NCBI RefSeq assembly: GCF_002287175.1
Contig: NZ_LMVM01000038.1
Coordinates: 1-64,000 of the forward strand
DNA: 64,000 nt
Reading direction: 5' to 3'
Source of the DNA: Methanobacterium bryantii
Lineage (GTDB): Archaea; Methanobacteriota; Methanobacteria; Methanobacteriales; Methanobacteriaceae
Shown here: one piece after another, positions 17,739-26,919 of the stretch
Numbering within the stretch: the first letter of the stretch is position 1
How the letters are laid out: each line of letters begins with the position of its first letter
The notes under the pieces: generated by a model
Seen by the model: the letters and a program-made list of their open reading frames with translations, nothing else
Database searches by the model: none
Told to the model about the DNA's origin: nothing
Position numbers and translations under genes: made by a program

Positions 17739-18428
17739 ATGTTTTTTGATTTTCATGTTCACAATACCCATTTAGCTCGCGAAGCCAAACGGCTGGGATA
17801 CAGCGGAATTGCACTTGTACAATCTTCCAAAAATTATAATAAAACCGCCAATATCAACCCGCAAGATGATTTTAACGTCTTCAGTGGTGTTGAAGTATAT
17901 GCAAAAAATCCAGAAGATTTAAGAAAGAAAGTTCAAAAATTTAGAGAACACAACGAAGTTTTAATAGTAAACGGCGGAGATATAAAGATAAATAGGGCTG
18001 CATGTGAAGATCCACGGGTCGATATACTGGCACATCCCTACAAAAATAGGAGAGACAGTGGAATAAACCACGTACTTGCAAAGAAAGCCTCAGAAAACAA
18101 TGTTGCAATTGAACTCAACATTAATCAGGTGATTAAAACACGCTTATCACTACGAGCAAAAATTCTAAGTCAATTCAGGCAAATTTTAAAGCTCCAGCGA
18201 AAATTTAAATTTCCACTAATAATTACAAGTAATGCTTATTCCATATATGATCTTAGGACTCCTGAAGATATAACTGCCTTTGCAGGCTGCCTGGAAATGA
18301 CCCATGACGAAATTATAAGTTCATTATCTAAAAATCCTGCAGATATAATAGAACGAAGCAGGATAAGGAAAAATGTTATAGTACAAGGGGCTAGAACTAT
18401 AGAACAGGATGATTTAGATGAAGCTTAA
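17739..18428 (+). CDS. rnp3: Ribonuclease P protein component 3 (Rpp30)
   Basis: This 229-residue TIM-barrel-like subunit of archaeal RNase P supports 5' tRNA maturation together with Rnp2. The N-terminal FFDFHVHN, the ILAHPYKNRRDSGINHVLAKKASENNVAIELNI core and the C-terminal DLRTPEDITAF region are typical of PHP-like Rpp30. It starts two bases after the upstream stop and overlaps rnp2 by 11 bases, so translation is coupled. Confidence 0.94.
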   Translation: MFFDFHVHNTHLAREAKRLGYSGIALVQSSKNYNKTANINPQDDFNVFSGVEVYAKNPEDLRKKVQKFREHNEVLIVNGGDIKINRAACEDPRVDILAHPYKNRRDSGINHVLAKKASENNVAIELNINQVIKTRLSLRAKILSQFRQILKLQRKFKFPLIITSNAYSIYDLRTPEDITAFAGCLEMTHDEIISSLSKNPADIIERSRIRKNVIVQGARTIEQDDLDEA

Positions 18429-18789
18429 AATACTGCCCCCTACACTCAGGAATGATAAAAGATACATCTCATTTGAAGCTGTATCAGAAGTACCTTTGGA
18501 TAAAGAAGATGTTATCTCACTGGTATGGGAATCTTCATTGAATTTCCACGGCGAATGTAAGACAAGTAAATTTGATCTGTGGGTTATGAGGATCTGGCCC
18601 CTCAAATCATCTGATGATAAAAATATAATTAAGGGGATCCTCCAGTGTAATAGAGAAGAAGTAAGTTCAGTAAGAGCAGCGATCTTGCTTGTAAATAAAT
18701 TTAAAGGCAAACGAGTGGTCTTTCATACCATCGGTATTTCCGGAACAATCAAAGCCGGAATAAAAAAGTTTATTAAACTAGAAAAATAA
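18418..18789 (+). CDS. rnp2: Ribonuclease P protein component 2 (Pop5)
   Basis: This 123-residue subunit pairs with Rnp3 to activate the RNase P RNA catalytic domain. It starts MKLKILPPTLRNDKRYISFEA, typical of Pop5, and contains the conserved VSSVRAAILLV helix and HTIGISGTI strand. The start lies within the rnp3 coding end. Confidence 0.93.
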   Translation: MKLKILPPTLRNDKRYISFEAVSEVPLDKEDVISLVWESSLNFHGECKTSKFDLWVMRIWPLKSSDDKNIIKGILQCNREEVSSVRAAILLVNKFKGKRVVFHTIGISGTIKAGIKKFIKLEK

Positions 18790-18997
18790 CATAAATAAAT
18801 AGTTTTTAATTTAAATCTGAATTCGTTTAAATTCGCTATTATTGCCCTTTTGAGTTATATCTAAAACTGAGTTTAAATGAGTAGTTTTAATTAATTTAAT
18901 AAATAAATACATATACGTAAAGTATTAAATCTAATATAAATTATATTTAGAAATTAAATTCATTTAGTAGATCGAAAAATAATAGAGAGGTATATAT

Positions 18998-19768
18998 ATG
19001 CAACCGATGCCAGGAGCAGGATATGATAGGGCTATAACCGTATTTAGCCCAGATGGAAGACTTTTTCAGGTTGAATATGCAAGAGAAGCTGTTAAAAGAG
19101 GTACAACTTCATTAGGTGTTAAATCAGGTGAAGGTATCGTACTGGTTGTTGATAAAAGACCTACCAGCAAACTCGTTGAACCAAAATCAATTGAAAAGAT
19201 ATTCCAGATTGATGAACATATTGGTGCAGCGACCTCCGGACTTGTAGCTGATGCAAGGGCCTTAATTGAGAGAGCAAGAATAGAATCTCAGGTTAACAAA
19301 ATAACCTATAATGAACCAATTAGAGTAGATAGTTTAGCTAAAAAAATATGCGATATGAAACAGATGTATACCCAGCACGGGGGAGTAAGGCCTTTTGGTT
19401 CAGCTTTGATAATTGGAGGAGTAACCGAAACTGAATGCAGATTATTCGAAACTGACCCTAGTGGTGCACTAATTGAATACAAAGCAACTGCAATAGGTGC
19501 TGGAAGACAAATAGCAATGGATGAATTCGAGAAGAAATACAAAGAAGGCATGAAATTAAATGAAGCTATTGATCTAGCATTAGATGCTGTTTATGAAGCC
19601 ACTGAAGGTAAAACAAGCGCTGAAAGTGTAGAAATTGCAGTTATAGATTTCGAAACTAAACGGTTCAGAAAATTATCAGAAGAAGAAATAGAAGAATATG
19701 TTGAAGAACTTCTCTTAAGAAAGCCTAAGGAGGAAGAGGAAGAAGGAGAAGAAGAAGAAGAGGAGTAA
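18998..19768 (+). CDS. psmA: Proteasome subunit alpha
   Basis: This 256-residue subunit forms the outer gating rings of the 20S proteasome. The N-terminal alpha signature YDRAITVFSPDGRLFQVEYAR is complete. The body follows the Ntn-hydrolase fold without a catalytic Thr. The C-terminus is a long run of glutamates (last ~15 residues), typical of Methanobacteriales. An AGAGAGG ribosome binding site precedes the ATG. A 208-bp gap before it suggests its own promoter within the superoperon. The beta subunit is not in the window. Confidence 0.97.
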   Translation: MQPMPGAGYDRAITVFSPDGRLFQVEYAREAVKRGTTSLGVKSGEGIVLVVDKRPTSKLVEPKSIEKIFQIDEHIGAATSGLVADARALIERARIESQVNKITYNEPIRVDSLAKKICDMKQMYTQHGGVRPFGSALIIGGVTETECRLFETDPSGALIEYKATAIGAGRQIAMDEFEKKYKEGMKLNEAIDLALDAVYEATEGKTSAESVEIAVIDFETKRFRKLSEEEIEEYVEELLLRKPKEEEEEGEEEEEE

Positions 19769-19770
19769 AA

Positions 19771-20466
19771 ATGGTCACTCTTGAAGATTCAGTTATAGCC
19801 CGTCTGGAATACTACGGAGAACGTTTTGAAATCTTAGTAGATCCAGATCTTGCTTCCGAGTTTAAAAGAGGCAAAGACATACCACTAGAGGAAATACTCG
19901 CTGTTGAAGAAATATTTAAAGATGTTAAGAAGGGAGATAAAGCATCTGAAGAAGCTATGAATAAAGCTTTTAATAGTACAGATCCTCTAGAAGCTGCAGC
20001 CTTAATACTTAAAAAAGGCCAGGTACAGTTAACTGCCCAGCAGCGAAAAGAAATGTTAGAAGAGAAAAGAAAGAAAATTATTGCAAAAATAACAAGAGAA
20101 GCCATAAATCCACAGACAAAACTTCCTCATCCTGCAAGAAGAATTGAAAAAGCCATGGAAGAGGCTAAAGTTCACATTGATCCATTTAAAAGTGTTGATG
20201 AACAGGTGAATATTGTTCTTAAAGCCATTCGTGTTAAAATACCAATAAGATTTGAACATGTAAATGTAGCAATTAGAATTCCTGGAGATTACGCAGGAAA
20301 AGTATATTCCATAATTTCAGATTTTGGAAAAACAAAAAAAGAGGAATGGCAAAAAGACGGATCATGGATCGCTGTGGTTGAAGTACCTGGTGGCCTACAG
20401 GAGAGCTTTGACAGGAAGTTAAGCGAACTTACAGGCGGACAGGTGGAAACCAAAATAGTAAAATAA
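19771..20466 (+). CDS. SDO1: Ribosome maturation protein SBDS
   Basis: This 231-residue protein is the archaeal counterpart of Sdo1/SBDS, which releases the anti-association factor from 60S-type subunits. The N-terminal FYSH domain (VIARLEYYGERFEILVDPDLASEFKRG), the middle three-helix domain (AQQRKEMLEEKRKKIIAKI) and the C-terminal ferredoxin-like domain (IPIRFEHVNVAIRIPGDYAGKVYSII) are present in order. It starts two bases after psmA. Confidence 0.95.
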   Translation: MVTLEDSVIARLEYYGERFEILVDPDLASEFKRGKDIPLEEILAVEEIFKDVKKGDKASEEAMNKAFNSTDPLEAAALILKKGQVQLTAQQRKEMLEEKRKKIIAKITREAINPQTKLPHPARRIEKAMEEAKVHIDPFKSVDEQVNIVLKAIRVKIPIRFEHVNVAIRIPGDYAGKVYSIISDFGKTKKEEWQKDGSWIAVVEVPGGLQESFDRKLSELTGGQVETKIVK

Positions 20467-20615
20467 TAACTTCGTTGTAGTGAAGAGCTTAATTTATTTA
20501 AACTTATAATTGAATATAATTTTATCTTCAATCTGTTTCATAATGCCATGGGATAGAGTTTAAACACGATACTTCACTATAATTTTATGGCTTTCCACTT
20601 TAAAGGAGGCAGAAC

Positions 20616-21332
20616 GTGATATTTGTAGAAGATAAAGCTTTAGTGGTTCCAGGTGATGTTCTTGCAGATGAAGAATATCATACAGGAAGAGGAACGTTTA
20701 AAGAAGGTAACAATATATGTTCATCTCTTGTTGGTTTAGTTGCTATAAGGGATAAAAAGGTAAGTGTTATTCCCCTACAGAGCAAATATATTCCAAAAAG
20801 AGGCGACGTTGTAATTGGTGAAGTTACCGATATAAGATTTTCAATGTGGAATTTAGACATAAACTCCCCATATTCAGGATTTTTACCTGCTTCAGACGTT
20901 TTTGGAAAAGAGAAAAGAGATTTAAACAAGGCATTTAATGTCGGCGATGTTTTATTTTTAAGAGTTGTTGATGTTGATGAAGTTAAAAAGGTAAAACTGG
21001 GTTTAAAAGGTAGAGGACTTGGCAAATTTAGAGGTGGAATTTTAATCTACATAACCCCAACAAAAGTACCACGGCTCATTGGTAAGAAAGGATCTATGAT
21101 CAACATGATAAAAGATGAAACAAAATGTGACATCATCGTAGGTCAAAATGGTGTGGTATGGGTTAAAGGCGAACCGCAGATGGAAAGGGTTGCAGAAAAA
21201 GTTATAAATATGATAGAAGATCAGGCCCACACCTCTGGACTTACAGATAGAGTAAGAAACATGCTTTCTGAACTTCTTGGTAAAGAAATAGAAGAAGTTG
21301 AAGAAGTCCCTGAGCCAGATGTAAATGAATAA
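20616..21332 (+). CDS. rrp4: Exosome complex RNA-binding subunit Rrp4
   Basis: This 238-residue cap subunit of the archaeal exosome binds RNA. It has an N-terminal domain (VVPGDVLADEEYHTGRGTF), an S1 domain (~65-135, KRGDVVIGEVTDIRF) and a KH domain (~145-210) with G-x-x-G as IGKKGSM. It starts with GTG, after a GGAGGC ribosome binding site. An acidic tail closes the protein. Confidence 0.96.
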   Translation: MIFVEDKALVVPGDVLADEEYHTGRGTFKEGNNICSSLVGLVAIRDKKVSVIPLQSKYIPKRGDVVIGEVTDIRFSMWNLDINSPYSGFLPASDVFGKEKRDLNKAFNVGDVLFLRVVDVDEVKKVKLGLKGRGLGKFRGGILIYITPTKVPRLIGKKGSMINMIKDETKCDIIVGQNGVVWVKGEPQMERVAEKVINMIEDQAHTSGLTDRVRNMLSELLGKEIEEVEEVPEPDVNE

Positions 21333-21338
21333 ACAGGG

Positions 21339-22058
21339 GTGATTATTATCTTAACAAACAATAATGACAATTTAAGGGCAGATGGAAGAGTATTCAATGA
21401 ATTAAGGCCATTAAAAATAGAAGCAGGTGTTTTAGAAAAAGCAGATGGATCTGCATATCTTGAGATAGGAGGCAATAAAATTCTTGCTGCTGTTTATGGT
21501 CCAAGGGAATTACATGTAAGACGTATAATGAGGCCGGACATGGCAGTCATAAGGTGTAGGTACAATATGGCACCATTTTCGGTGGGAGAAAGAAAGAGGC
21601 CAGGACCAGACAGGAGATCTGTTGAGATATCTAAAATAACTGCAGACGCTTTAAGACCTGCTATATTTTTAGAAAAATTCCCAAGATCAACAATTGATGT
21701 ATTTATAGAAATCCTCGAAGCTGAAGGTGGTACAAGATGTGCAGGAATAACTGCTGCTTCAGTAGCTCTAGCAGATGCAGGAATACCAATGAAAGATTTA
21801 GTTGCTTCCTGTGCAGCTGGAAAGGCTAATGGTAATGTAATACTGGATCTCTCCGAAGATGAGGATAAAGAAGGTGAAGCTGATTTACCTATTGCTATTA
21901 TGCCAAGATCTGGTGAGATAAGCCTTCTCCAGATGGATGGGCATATGACACCAGATGAATTTGATAAAGCAGTAGATCTTGCAATTGAAGGATGCAAACA
22001 AATCAGTGAAGCACAGAAGAATGCCATTAAAGATAGGTATGGTGAAGAAAATGGTTAA
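21339..22058 (+). CDS. rrp41: Exosome complex exonuclease Rrp41
   Basis: This 239-residue RNase PH-like subunit carries the phosphorolytic active site of the hexameric ring. Landmarks are LRADGR, GVLEKADGSAYLEIGGNKILAAVYGPRE, the phosphate-binding RPGPDRRS and the catalytic-aspartate region near MDGHMTPDEF. The most reasonable start is a GTG that overlaps its own GGGGTGAT ribosome binding motif; no ATG or TTG follows in frame before LRADGR, so the true start is slightly uncertain. Confidence 0.94.
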   Translation: MIIILTNNNDNLRADGRVFNELRPLKIEAGVLEKADGSAYLEIGGNKILAAVYGPRELHVRRIMRPDMAVIRCRYNMAPFSVGERKRPGPDRRSVEISKITADALRPAIFLEKFPRSTIDVFIEILEAEGGTRCAGITAASVALADAGIPMKDLVASCAAGKANGNVILDLSEDEDKEGEADLPIAIMPRSGEISLLQMDGHMTPDEFDKAVDLAIEGCKQISEAQKNAIKDRYGEENG

Positions 22059-22842
22059 TATAGTTCCTGAAATTACAAGAAAAAGTATAGTAGAACTTAT
22101 CGAAAATAAGGAACGTGCAGACGGCAGATCAATAGATGAATACAGGGACATATCTGTTGAAGTTGGAGTAATTGAAAAAGCTGAAGGATCTGCAAGGGTC
22201 AAAATAGGTAACACTCAATTAGTAGTAGGGATAAAACCTCAACTTGGTGATCCTTTTTCTGATACACCAAATGTAGGAGTACTCATGACCAATTCTGAAC
22301 TGTTACCAATGGCATCACCATCCTTTGAACCAGGCCCACCTGATGAAAGATCTGTAGAACTTGCAAGGGTTACAGACCGCTGTTTAAGAGAAGGTAAAAT
22401 TTTAGACCTTGAAAAATTGTGCATAATCGAAGGTGAAAAAGTATGGATGATATTTGTAGATATCCATGTTTTAGATTATGATGGTAATTTAATGGACGCT
22501 GCAGTTTTAGGAAGTGTTGCTGCACGTACAAGTGCAAAGATACCAAATGCAACCGTTGAAGATGATAAAATTGTCTTAGATGAAGAAAATCCTGTTGCAT
22601 TACCTATAAAAGAAAAACCTTTAATGTGTACATTTGCAAAGATAAATGGTGAACTGATTAATGATCCCTCACTTGAGGAAGAAAATGTCATGGATGCCAG
22701 AATATCCATTGGAGTAAGGGAAGATGGCAGTATTTGCGCAATGCAAAAAGGTGGGGAAATGCCTCTAACAAAAGAAGAAATAATCAGTGCCGTTAACAGA
22801 ACTATTGAAAAAACAAAAGAACTTAGAGAATATTTACCATAA
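22051..22842 (+). CDS. rrp42: Exosome complex subunit Rrp42
   Basis: This 263-residue RNase PH-like subunit is the inactive partner of Rrp41 and builds the ring with it. The start MVNIVPEITRKSI was chosen because GGTGA lies six bases upstream and it overlaps the end of rrp41 by eight bases; the frame stays open further upstream inside rrp41 but this is unlikely to be used. Landmarks are RADGRSIDEYR, GSARVKIGNTQLVVGIKP and PGPPDERSVELARVTDR. Confidence 0.95.
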   Translation: MVNIVPEITRKSIVELIENKERADGRSIDEYRDISVEVGVIEKAEGSARVKIGNTQLVVGIKPQLGDPFSDTPNVGVLMTNSELLPMASPSFEPGPPDERSVELARVTDRCLREGKILDLEKLCIIEGEKVWMIFVDIHVLDYDGNLMDAAVLGSVAARTSAKIPNATVEDDKIVLDEENPVALPIKEKPLMCTFAKINGELINDPSLEEENVMDARISIGVREDGSICAMQKGGEMPLTKEEIISAVNRTIEKTKELREYLP

Positions 22843-22870
22843 ATTACTAAAAATTTACAAGGTGATTAAT

Positions 22871-23143
22871 ATGACAAGAACAAAAAAAGTAGGAGTAACT
22901 GGAAGGTTTGGCGCAAGATACGGAAGAAAAGCCAAAAGGACAGTTAAAAGTATAGAAGAAAAAATGAAAAAGGACCATACATGTCCTAAATGTGATAGAA
23001 TTGGTGTTAAAAGAGTGAGCACAGGCATATGGAAATGTAAAAAATGCGGAACTGTATTTACAGGAGGAGCATACATTCCACAAACTCCAATGGCTAAAAC
23101 AGCTACAAGAAACATCAAAAGGATAGTTGGAGAAGGAAGTTAA
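22871..23143 (+). CDS. rpl37ae: 50S ribosomal protein L37Ae
   Basis: This 90-residue zinc-ribbon ribosomal protein starts MTRTKKVGVTGRFGARYGRK. Its zinc ligands are in CPKC and CKKC, 14 residues apart. It ends ATRNIKRIVGEGS. The start follows GGTGAT at the right distance; the longer upstream frame overlapping rrp42 is not used. Confidence 0.96.
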   Translation: MTRTKKVGVTGRFGARYGRKAKRTVKSIEEKMKKDHTCPKCDRIGVKRVSTGIWKCKKCGTVFTGGAYIPQTPMAKTATRNIKRIVGEGS

Positions 23144-23294
23144 TCTCTTCCTGAACCCAAATTATTGAAATTTTTTGGAGTTAGTAAAAAATTCATTTTT
23201 TTACACACTAAATATTAGAAATATTTGGAGTTATCAAAATCTAAGATTTTGATACGACAAAAATTTCTGAAAGAAATTTTTGGAGGTTTATACT
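23144..23294. repeat. Hairpins and triplicated ribosome-binding-site segment before rpo12
   Basis: Two perfect hairpins (23233-23253, arms ATCAAAATC; 23258-23282, arms CAAAAATTTC) lie here. A segment of the type GAAAT(A/T)TTTTGGAG(T/G)T(T)A occurs three times (23167-23183, 23218-23233, 23273-23290); the last copy provides the ribosome binding site of rpo12. Confidence 0.65.
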
Positions 23295-23426
23295 TTGTAC
23301 AAATGTGCAAAATGCGGAACTTTAGTTGATCTTAAAGGGTATACTGAAGCAAAATGTCCAAAATGCAGGTACAGAATTCTTTTTAAGGAAATTCCACCAG
23401 TTAAAAAAGATGTAACTGCAAGATAA
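23295..23426 (+). CDS. rpo12: DNA-directed RNA polymerase subunit P (Rpo12)
   Basis: This 43-residue zinc-binding subunit of archaeal RNA polymerase is homologous to eukaryotic Rpb12. It reads MYKCAKCGTLVDLKGY, then KCPKCRYRILFKEIPP, with zinc ligands CAKC and CPKC. The start is TTG, directly after a GGAGGTT ribosome binding site. It is the expected gene between L37Ae and the Brix protein in the superoperon. Confidence 0.92.
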   Translation: MYKCAKCGTLVDLKGYTEAKCPKCRYRILFKEIPPVKKDVTAR

Positions 23427-23443
23427 ATTTATAAAGGTATTAA

Positions 23444-23923
23444 ATGCTGATAACAACATCACGGAAACCATCAAGTAGGACCAGGTCATTTTGTCAGGAC
23501 CTGAGTCATGTTCTAAACGCGAAATATGTAAATAGGGGCAAAATGAGCTTCCGAGATGTCTTACTTAAATCAGCGGCGCTCGGATTTCATGAAACAGCAG
23601 TAGTTTCTCAAATAAAAGGAAATCCCAGTAAAATTGAAATATATAATGAAAACAGTGAATTGCTGTTATTTTTAAAGATAACAGTATCCCTTTTAAATTT
23701 AAAAGGTAAAATAAACTCGGATGCCCTAAGCATTAGATGTGAAATAGAAGAGCTTAAAAATCCCATCAGCGATATCCTGAAGATTCCCTATGGAAATTCA
23801 AACAAGAATTTAATCTGGGTCAAAAAAGGAGAAGGGGAAAATAAAGCTATAATAGAATTTTATGATAAAGAAGGTTCAGTTAGAGACCCTCGAATTTACG
23901 TTAAAAACTGGAGATTTAAATGA
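23444..23923 (+). CDS. Brix domain ribosome-biogenesis protein (Imp4-like)
   Basis: This 159-residue protein starts MLITTSRKPSSRTRSFCQDLSHVL, the classic Brix opening, and contains NRGKMSFRDVLLKSAALGF. Archaeal Brix proteins are single-domain relatives of Imp4/Rpf1 and are thought to act in rRNA processing. It overlaps pcc1 by four bases (ATGA). Confidence 0.93.
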   Translation: MLITTSRKPSSRTRSFCQDLSHVLNAKYVNRGKMSFRDVLLKSAALGFHETAVVSQIKGNPSKIEIYNENSELLLFLKITVSLLNLKGKINSDALSIRCEIEELKNPISDILKIPYGNSNKNLIWVKKGEGENKAIIEFYDKEGSVRDPRIYVKNWRFK

Positions 23924-24171
23924 ATATTCCAGAACACGTTAAAGCCGAATTTAAAATTAAATTTAATAGTTTAGATGAAGCAAAGTTGGTTTTAAAATCA
24001 ATTGAACCCGAAATTCAAACTGCACCATCTGAAAGGACTTCAGTTGAAATAAGTTTAGATGGAAAAACTTTAAAATTAATAATTGATGCTGAAGATACTC
24101 CATCTCTTCGAGCATCTGTTAATTCATATTTTAGATGGATAACACTATCTCATGAAATTAATTCGTTATAA
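23920..24171 (+). CDS. pcc1: KEOPS complex subunit Pcc1
   Basis: This 83-residue protein is the dimerisation subunit of KEOPS, which makes the t6A modification of tRNA together with Kae1, Bud32 and Cgi121. The sequence KAEFKIKFNSLDEAKLVLKSI, then ERTSVEISLDGKTLKLIIDAED and LRASVNSYFRWI, matches Pcc1. Its start overlaps the Brix stop. Confidence 0.9.
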   Translation: MNIPEHVKAEFKIKFNSLDEAKLVLKSIEPEIQTAPSERTSVEISLDGKTLKLIIDAEDTPSLRASVNSYFRWITLSHEINSL

Positions 24172-24214
24172 TACAGAATAGATAGTAACTATAATAAAAA
24201 TAGAGGTGATTTGA

Positions 24215-24565
24215 ATGGAACTTCCTCAAAATGTACAACACCAATTAGCCCAATTCCAGCAGGTACAGCAGCAAGCTCAGGCAATTTCAATGCAAAAACA
24301 AAGTGTCGATTTACAGTTAAAAGAAACTAAAAAAGCTGTCGAAGAATTGAACAAAGTAGAAGAAAATGCTGATGTTTACAAAACCGCCGGAACCCTACTT
24401 ATCAAAGTTAAAAAAGAAGATATGACTAAAGAACTTGAAGATAAAATAGAAACCTTAGAGCTTCGTGAAAAAACTGTCCAGAGACAGGAAGAAAGAATCA
24501 TGAAAAGGCTCCAGGAAATGCAGTCTTCTATTCAAGAAGCTATGAAAGGAAGCGGAATACAATAA
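24215..24565 (+). CDS. pfdB: Prefoldin subunit beta
   Basis: This 116-residue subunit builds the hexameric archaeal prefoldin that passes unfolded proteins to the thermosome. It has two long coiled-coil helices (residues ~1-45 and ~72-112, rich in Gln/Glu/Lys) around a small beta hairpin with GTLLIKVKKED. The AGAGGTGAT ribosome binding site is strong. Confidence 0.96.
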   Translation: MELPQNVQHQLAQFQQVQQQAQAISMQKQSVDLQLKETKKAVEELNKVEENADVYKTAGTLLIKVKKEDMTKELEDKIETLELREKTVQRQEERIMKRLQEMQSSIQEAMKGSGIQ

Positions 24566-24568
24566 AAA

Positions 24569-24593
24569 GGTCAGTTAATTAAAATTAACGACC
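24569..24593 (+). terminator. Stem-loop after the prefoldin beta gene
   Basis: GGTC-A-GTTAATT pairs with AATTAAC-GACC across a 2-nt loop with one bulge, starting four bases after the pfdB stop and followed by T-rich sequence. It may end the main exosome transcript here. Confidence 0.45.
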
Positions 24594-24873
24594 TAAATAC
24601 TAATTTTTGGCTTATTTATAATTTTACTAATTTATCTCGTGCATATATCCAAAAGCACGTTTATGCATCATTTTTCTTTTTTTTATTTTAAATTATTACA
24701 ATATAATTTCTTATGTTATACATTTTAATGAGGCTTTTTTCATTTATTTATTAAATTATCCTTGCTTTTTTTTATTAAGTTTTAATAACTTTTATATATA
24801 ATAATTAATTATTAACTATTATTTAAGTATTCTATTACTTATTAAAAAATAAAATTAAGTATAAAAGGAGGTT
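24594..24873. other. Promoter region of the adhesin-like gene
   Basis: The gap is very AT-rich. A good TATA box, TTTTATATA, lies around 24789-24797, about 80 nt before the next start. No gene is seen. Confidence 0.4.
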
Positions 24874-26919
24874 ATGACAATATTAAATCGAAATAAAATA
24901 CCATTAATTCTTTTATTAATTAATCTTTTTGCTATTTTAGTTACTATATCCAACGTTAGTGCAGATTCAACTGTTTATGTTAATGCAACCGTAGGATCTG
25001 ACTTTAATCCAGGTACAAGTGATTTACCCTATCTTACAATAGATAAAGGGATAAGCAGCGTTGATGAAAATGGAACAGTGCAAATTGCAGACGGAATTTA
25101 CAGTGGTGACGGGAATACAAATCTTACAATCAGTAAAAACATGACTATTACTGGTCAAAGTCAGGATAAAACTATCATAAATGGAACAGGCACTAACTGG
25201 ATATTTAATGTTAGCAATGATGTTAATTTTACTATCCAAAATTTGACAATAATCAATGGGACATCTTACAACGGTGGTGCAATTGACAACCAGGGTACTT
25301 TAAATGCAGAAAATTGTACCTTCGACAGTAATAATGCTGTTAATTACGGCGGTGCTATATACAATAGAGGCACTATCAATTTAAATGATTGTATTTTCAC
25401 AGGTAATGCTGCATATGAGGGCAGTGCTGTATACAATGATCAGGGCAGTAGTACTTTGAGTAGCTGTATTTTAACAGGCAACACAGCTGATGCTGCGGGT
25501 GCTATCTACAGCTACAGAAGCAGTACTAATATAACTTCCAGTACATTTAACAACAATACTGCAACTTATGGTGGTGCTATCTACAATACTGAGGGTTCAT
25601 GCACCTTACATTTTAACCATATTGTCGGGAACACTGCAGATTATGGTAACGATATTTACTGTGGTAGCGGCAGTAAATTAAATGCAGAGTATAACTGGTG
25701 GGGTTCTAACGATGACCCATCTGTAAAAGTTATTGGGGCTAAAGTTTCAAAATGGTTAGTTTTAACTGTAAATTCAATTTCAACCCTTATTAAAGGTAAT
25801 GAAGTGTCAAATATAATTGCAGACTTATTACATGATAATACAGGTATTTACCAGGATCCTGCAAGCGGCCATATTCCAGATGGAATAAATATAGTATTTG
25901 GCACAACTTTAGGAACTATAGACAATCCAGTATCCCTAGTTAATGGAACTGCACAATCAACTTTAAAAGCTGGATCAACAAGTGGTGTTGCCACTGTTTC
26001 AGCTGCAGCAGATAGTCAAACATCTTATACATTAGTTAATGTAGATGCAACCTCACCAACTGTAACAATTATTGATCCTTCAAATAACACCAAAACAAAC
26101 ATTACTCCCCAAGTAATTACTGTTACTTTCAGTGAACCAATACAGGCAGGCAGTGCTTATGATGGCATATCAGTTACAGGCCCATCAGGAACTTTTCCAA
26201 TAACTAAAAATATCATTGGAAGTACTTTAACCTTAACTTTAGATTCAAGCTGTATTGACGGAAATTATAGCATAAATATTCCAATAAATGCATTAAAAGA
26301 TTTAGCAGGTAATAGTTTAGCATCTGTTTTTACTTCAACTTTTAATCTGGATACAATGGCACCTAAAGCCAATGCTAGCATTAAAACTGGGTCATACAAC
26401 GTTACTAAGACAATTACTTTAAATATGAACGAATCAGGAACTATTTATTACACTACAAATGGAACTACACCAACTACTACAAGCAAAATCTATACAGCAC
26501 CGCTTATAATAAAATCTACAACCACTTTGAAGTTTATGGCCGTTGATAAAGCTGGAAATAAATCTCCAGTTTATACTGAAAAGTACACTATTGATAAAAC
26601 AGCACCTAAAGTGACTTTAACCACTCCTAAAAACGGTGCTACAGGTGTTTCAAGGACAGCTACCATCACTATCAAATTCAGTGAAAACATCAAATCAAGC
26701 CTTAACTGGTCAAAAATATACATTAAAAACATGAATACAGGGCAAATAGTTTTTATCAGTAAATCAATAAGCGGTAACAAACTTTCTATTAAAATGACCT
26801 ATAAAAGATACCCTTCTAAATGGTATCAGGTTTACATTCCAGCTAAAGCAGTAAAAGACAGTGCAGGTAATAATTTAGCTGCAGGCTATATATTTAAGTT
26901 TAAAACTGGAAAATACTAA
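24874..26919 (+). CDS. Secreted adhesin-like protein with beta-helix and Ig-like domains
   Basis: This 681-residue surface protein has a signal peptide (residues 1-30, hydrophobic LILLLINLFAILVTI, then SADS). Residues ~35-285 are a right-handed parallel beta-helix with repeated (N)xGGAIYN and CTFxxN coils. An Ig-like strand-rich part follows to ~395, then an SbsA-type Ig-like domain (PTVTIIDPSNNTKTNITPQV), a chitobiase-C-like domain (ESGTIYYTTNGTTPTT) and a second SbsA-like domain at the end. No C-terminal anchor is seen. The ribosome binding site GGAGG lies unusually close (about 2 nt) to the ATG. It interrupts the exosome superoperon and is probably an accessory insertion for surface contact. 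Confidence 0.87.
   Translation: MTILNRNKIPLILLLINLFAILVTISNVSADSTVYVNATVGSDFNPGTSDLPYLTIDKGISSVDENGTVQIADGIYSGDGNTNLTISKNMTITGQSQDKTIINGTGTNWIFNVSNDVNFTIQNLTIINGTSYNGGAIDNQGTLNAENCTFDSNNAVNYGGAIYNRGTINLNDCIFTGNAAYEGSAVYNDQGSSTLSSCILTGNTADAAGAIYSYRSSTNITSSTFNNNTATYGGAIYNTEGSCTLHFNHIVGNTADYGNDIYCGSGSKLNAEYNWWGSNDDPSVKVIGAKVSKWLVLTVNSISTLIKGNEVSNIIADLLHDNTGIYQDPASGHIPDGINIVFGTTLGTIDNPVSLVNGTAQSTLKAGSTSGVATVSAAADSQTSYTLVNVDATSPTVTIIDPSNNTKTNITPQVITVTFSEPIQAGSAYDGISVTGPSGTFPITKNIIGSTLTLTLDSSCIDGNYSINIPINALKDLAGNSLASVFTSTFNLDTMAPKANASIKTGSYNVTKTITLNMNESGTIYYTTNGTTPTTTSKIYTAPLIIKSTTTLKFMAVDKAGNKSPVYTEKYTIDKTAPKVTLTTPKNGATGVSRTATITIKFSENIKSSLNWSKIYIKNMNTGQIVFISKSISGNKLSIKMTYKRYPSKWYQVYIPAKAVKDSAGNNLAAGYIFKFKTGKY

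Noticed and set aside
24874..26919. Sortase substrate for the sortase at 30282
   Set aside because: The C-terminus ends in an Ig-like domain without a sorting motif, membrane helix or basic tail.
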